From the NCBI RefSeq assembly GCF_000276665.1, contig NW_004955402.1, positions 5,122,759-5,186,758 of the forward strand: 64,000 nt of DNA. The letters are read 5' to 3'. This stretch comes from Chinchilla lanigera (taxonomy: Eukaryota; Chordata; Mammalia; Rodentia; Chinchillidae). A model generated the notes under the pieces. The model did not search any database. It was not told the origin of the DNA and worked only from the letters and a program-made list of their open reading frames with translations. Below, piece after piece: positions 60,188-64,000 of the stretch (position 1 is its first letter; each line of letters starts with the position of its first letter). The position numbers were made by a program, and so were the translations under genes.

Positions 60188-61338
60188 TGTTCTGATTGTG
60201 AAACCCCATACATTAACTCTGAAACATCATTTTGCCAAATCATGAACCCATAGGCCAGCAGTGGACAGTAAGACAAAGGATCCATTCTTTCCTGACAGGA
60301 GGCCAAATCTCTTGAAAGAGTTATGTAATGCTTGTCTTCCTTTGCTGACATTGCCAAAAACACAAGCCAAGCCAAAGCCCCCGATTATGGCATCGTCAGC
60401 CCTTCTTCAAGGAATTATGCTACCAAAGATGACCAGCGAGCTACTTGCTATGAAACCCAGTGCCAACATTCCTGCCATCACTTCAGCGGATTTGCCAGCT
60501 GCTCATGCGACTGATGACTGACCGCCTACTTTCTCACGCTGTGCACTCCCCCCTGTGAGTCACCCAGCCCCTCCTCTGCGCTGCCATCACTTCCTCTGAC
60601 CCTGTCTGCTGCAGCCGGCCCTCCGTCCCCGCAGGAAGCTGTTTCATCCAGCTGCCTGGCATGTGCTGTGGGAGAGCCAGTCACTCAGCACCCTTGTCAG
60701 TACTGTAGCCCCCAAATAATCATTCAACATTTACCGAAGGCCAACATTGGCACAGTGCACACAGAAAAACAAAAACCCCTATGGCTAATGCGCGACCCTC
60801 TGTACAAGCAAACTGTAGATTATCTCGTTGGCTCTTGAAAGACTCGTGACTTATCCCAACTTGCCTCCTTGATGGGTATCCTAGGGTATAATTGTCATCT
60901 TGGATGATGGTGCATTCTGCCATCTTTAAGGCCGGGATTTCTGTGAGCATGGCCTGCTCCTCACCCCACCTCCATGGAGATCAAAGATTCCTGAACCCAG
61001 AGTCTTCAGCCCTGAGTTCCTCCCCAGCTCCAGATCTGTAGGTAGAAGTGCTCGCTTTGACTCCAAATTTGCTTTATGAGAAGTCAAGCGTGCCTGAGAC
61101 ATGGGCTCTGGATTTCTTATTTTCGCTCATTGTGAATTAACAGCAATGCCAAGCCATGCCTTGACCCTGTGGACAGCAAAGAACAAACAAGGTAGCTGGA
61201 ACCCAGGTGCTCACAGGTCTGCAGACCACAGAGAACAGGGAGAAGAATTTACAGTAGGGTGCACCATGAGTAAAATGTGCAATATCCGCCACAGTTGCAG
61301 TGGTACCTGGCCCCACATCAAGGATGTGGAGCACCATT
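60188..61338. other. Intergenic sequence, nothing recognised
   Basis: ORF 60,261-60,521 (+, 86 codons) and an overlapping frame at 60,332-60,514 that ends in a Cys/His-rich stretch are noted, but neither matches a known family. Confidence 0.4.
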
Positions 61339-61756
61339 GTCTTGGTTACTTTTCTTTTGTTGCTGGAACAAAATACCCAATGCCCAAAATTAAGGAAGGA
61401 AAGGTTTATTTAGCTCACAGTTTGTGGAGGTTTCAGTCCATATTCAACTGGCTCCAAGGCAGAGTGGCACATGGCAGAGGGCAACAGTTCACAGCAGTGG
61501 AAAACAGCAAAAGCAGCAAGAGCAAGGAGTAGCAGAGAGGAGCTCTGAGAGCAAAAAAAAAAAAAAAAGAGAGTAGCAGCAGAGAGCAAGCCTCTTTCCC
61601 TCCTGTATATTGTATGCAAACTACCCACCCCAGGGTAGGTGTAGCACTCACACCCGTAATCCCAGCATGGGACAATGAATCAATCAAAAACTCTAAAAGT
61701 CCACCCCATGACTGCCTGAGGCTTAGGGGGAACATCTAGACACAAACTATAACAAC
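61339..61756 (-). mobile_element. ERVL-MaLR-like LTR
   Basis: It opens TCTTGGTTACTTTTCTTTTG and CTGGAACAAAATACCCAATG, then GGTTTATTTAGCTCACAGTT, TTTCAGTCCATATTCAACTG, and ends GGGGGAACATCTAGACACAA ACTATAACA. A poly-A run (61,554-61,568) and a short B1-like piece (61,650-61,672) sit within it. Confidence 0.6.
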
Positions 61757-62690
61757 CGTGTTGTAAATTCTTCTCACTTCTGCCTCTGTCTCCTCTGCCA
61801 CTTGGTGTTGTTTAACTGAATAAGCAGGTTCCAGTGCCTGCTCTCTGCTGCATCCCGCCAGCTCCAATGCCCGTGTGTCCTTTCTGCTTGGCTGGCACCG
61901 CTGCACACCAGGCGTCCACAGCGAGAGACTCAGGAGCTCTCTGACCCCTTACTCATCTCTGTTCCCCAGACCTCATCAGGGACAGAATCCTGTTGATATT
62001 TTACCTTAAATAACCGGAAAACTGTCCTTTTTCACCCTTGCCACCATTTACCTACGTGATGGTTCTTCTTACCCGGGTTATTTCCACAGCCTCCAGTGAA
62101 CATCCTCCCCCTAGACAGGCAGCTGAGTGACCACTTCCCTCTCCTGTGGGGAACATTCCACGAGCTCCTTATTGTCCCTGAGCCAGTGACTGAATTCCAG
62201 TGACTGAATTCCAGTGACAGATGCCTTGGGAGAGTCTGGTGCCATGGCCTCACTTGTCGTTGTGGTTGCCTCTCCAACGCCTCATCACTGGGTACCACAG
62301 GGCTGCATTCAAGAACGCGAATGCACCTGTATTTCCTCCCCATGTCTTTCTATGCCCCACCTCCACTGCCAGGACCCTGTCCCCCAAGCTCCCACTCCTG
62401 GGCAGTCTCCTTGGGCTCAACTTGCATGTCACTCCTTCAGGCGTCACCAAAGCCAGACAGCAAGGTCAGATGTCCCAGAGTGTCAGCCAGCTCTTCCCAC
62501 ATTTTGCACATGGAGCCCCTAGTGTGTAACTTCTAACACTCCCCTTGCAGACCCACGAATTCCAGGGGGCTTGGGCAGCCCTGCTTCCTTCTTCTCTGCC
62601 ACAGGGTCAGGACATGGTATGGCATTGCCCTCAACAGATAAGGACTGAAAGAATGAAAACAGTACATTGTGAATATCTAAAATGTGCCCT
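61757..62690. other. Intergenic sequence with a short tandem duplication
   Basis: The 14-base unit CCAGTGACTGAATT is repeated at 62,183-62,210, with a partial third copy. Several C-rich chance ORFs lie at 62,214-62,536. No gene was recognised. Confidence 0.5.
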
Positions 62691-62693
62691 GAG

Positions 62694-63095
62694 CCTTACT
62701 CCATTTTCTGTGGCTGTAATTACATACCTGAGTCTGGATAATTTAAAAGAGTAGAGGGTTATTTTAGCTCAAGGTTCTGGAGTCTGGAGAGTTGATGGTG
62801 CATGGATCTCATGGTTGGAAGATATCATGGCTACATTTGGTGATAGCCTCTGTGGCTTCAGCTCATGAGAGTAGAAGGGCAAATAAGGAGGAGGCACCTT
62901 GCTTTATAACAACCTGCTCACACAGTGATCAATCCAGTCCTGTGAGAGAACTCACTCACTCCCATGACAACCAGCCCAGTCCCGCGAGAACAGTATCAAT
63001 GACCCGGACACAACTCAAAGGCTTCCCCAAACCTGCATGATGACAATGAAGTTCTAACAGGTGCTCTGGAGGGACACAAACTGCATCAAACCAAC
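62694..63095 (-). mobile_element. MST/THE1-like MaLR LTR
   Basis: The layout is that of a reversed MST/THE1-type LTR: TTACTCCATTTTCTGTGGCT, TACCTGAGTCTGGATAATTT, then a CACCTTGCTTTATAACAACC part and CCTGTGAGAGAACTCACTCA, ending near ATCAAACCAACAC. Confidence 0.6.
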
Positions 63096-63470
63096 ACTAA
63101 GAATCTGTCCTAAGAAGTAACCGGAACTGTGCACTGAGGTTTTCTGCACAGATATGATTTTTAAATATTTATAGTAGAAAATACTGGTGAGAATGGGTAT
63201 GAGAAAAAGAACACTCAAGGTAATGACTCACATGTGTAAAGTCAAGCTGGCAAGCATAGCACATTCTCTGCCATGTAACATTAAGGGGAGAAGAAAGCTG
63301 GATCGGCCATGTATATTACAACTGAGTAATATTTTAAATCTGCATAGAAGAAGACAGGAAAGTAATTAGGCAAAACGTGAATACATTTTACTTGTAAGAA
63401 ATGGGATCACAGGTCGTTTGTATTTGTGTACATACATATTTGTGTACTTCTCTGTATTTCCCAAGCTTCC
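63096..63470. other. Intergenic sequence, nothing recognised
   Basis: AT-rich; no gene or clear repeat seen. Confidence 0.4.
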
Positions 63471-63671
63471 TTTTTTTCTTTTTTTCTTTGTGTGGCATTG
63501 GGAATTGGACATAGGATTTTTACACTGAGATACCCAGCTCCAGCCCCTTCTTTATTTTTTATTTTGAGACAGCGTTTCACTAAGTTTCCCATGCTGGTCT
63601 CAAATTTGTTATCCTCCTGCCTCTGCCTCTTGAGCTGCTAGGACTATAGGTAGACAGCTCTGCACCAGACA
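63471..63671 (-). mobile_element. B1+ID composite SINE (B1-dID type)
   Basis: On + a reversed ID-like half (ACACTGAGATACCCAGCTCC AGCCCC) precedes a reversed B1 half (GAGACAGCGTTTCACTAAGT, CTGCCTCTTGAGCTGCTAGG). This is the third composite of this layout in the window. Confidence 0.7.
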
Positions 63672-64000
63672 ATTTTCAAAACTTTCTTGATTGAACCTTC
63701 ATCAGCAATAGTTTTCTGATTGCACATACATGTGTGTGCATGGTTCTGGCCACCCACCGGCTGCAATCTTGGGCTGTGCAGTGTCTGAAAGAGTCAGGGG
63801 CAGAACTTTGATCCCATTTTGACAGTGACCTGGTGGGGACAATCTGGGCTACTTTGGAGGCTGGGACCATGTGTACATCAAAATTGTGCAGAACACTTGC
63901 TCTGGCCTTGTTATATACAGACACCACCAACAATACCATAATGCTCCAGCTGTGCTGTCGAAGCTGGAGATGCTGAGGGGCCTCTGTCTTTCCTCACTAA
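63672..64000. other. Intergenic sequence to window end
   Basis: No feature was recognised. The minus-strand ORF 63,676-63,939 has no motif. Confidence 0.4.

Noticed and set aside
60261..60521. Short ORFs, one ending in a Cys/His-rich stretch
   Set aside because: No known domain; competing frames. Possibly a decayed processed copy of something, but I cannot name it.
44676..64000. TMEM200C, the expected next gene beyond L3MBTL4 in mammals
   Set aside because: No long single-exon frame or recognisable membrane protein sequence is present; if synteny holds it should lie beyond the window.

Overview
The window looks like nuclear DNA of a placental mammal, most likely a non-murid rodent. Three kinds of evidence support this. 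Three spliced coding exons match the C-terminus of the chromatin reader L3MBTL4. Several tRNA-derived ID SINEs, some very young, are rodent-specific. Fused B1+ID elements are a marker of squirrel-, beaver-, dormouse- and guinea-pig-type rodents rather than mice or rats. The species cannot be fixed by eye. There are no bacterial-type operons, and nearly all open reading frames are chance ORFs in intronic or intergenic DNA.

Layout. Positions 1 to about 44,675 are the 3' part of L3MBTL4 on the + strand. The first 33.3 kb are one intron, or part of one, filled with transposable elements: a 193-bp Tc1/mariner-type MITE at 729-921; a long antisense L1 at about 1,250-5,900, itself hit by an MLT2-like LTR and an ID SINE; several L1 3' ends; ERVL-MaLR-like LTRs; and B1, ID and MIR copies. 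The coding exons are 33,305-33,474, 40,678-40,740 and 42,823-42,990. Together they encode the last 132 residues, including the complete SAM domain. A roughly 1.7-kb 3' UTR follows, with a polyadenylation signal at 44,649. Between the first two of these exons lie a (TGGA)n minisatellite with a 108-bp higher-order period and two compact CpG-rich patches.

From about 44.7 kb to the end the DNA is intergenic. It contains L2 and MIR fossils, a long CA repeat, further L1, ID and B1 copies, an MLT2-like LTR whose internal repeat has grown into split GATA tracts, a mariner-like transposase remnant, an ERV-type solo LTR at about 59.4-59.9 kb, and two more MaLR-like LTRs.

The points that most merit a second look are: the SAM domain of L3MBTL4, which seems to lack two hallmark residues (the first-helix Trp is Gly, and the Leu before the GPALKI motif is Pro); the NAGNAG tandem acceptor in front of the last exon; the MITE with about 72-bp inverted repeats and intact TA duplications; and the CpG-dense intronic patches. 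I found no convincing new multi-gene system.
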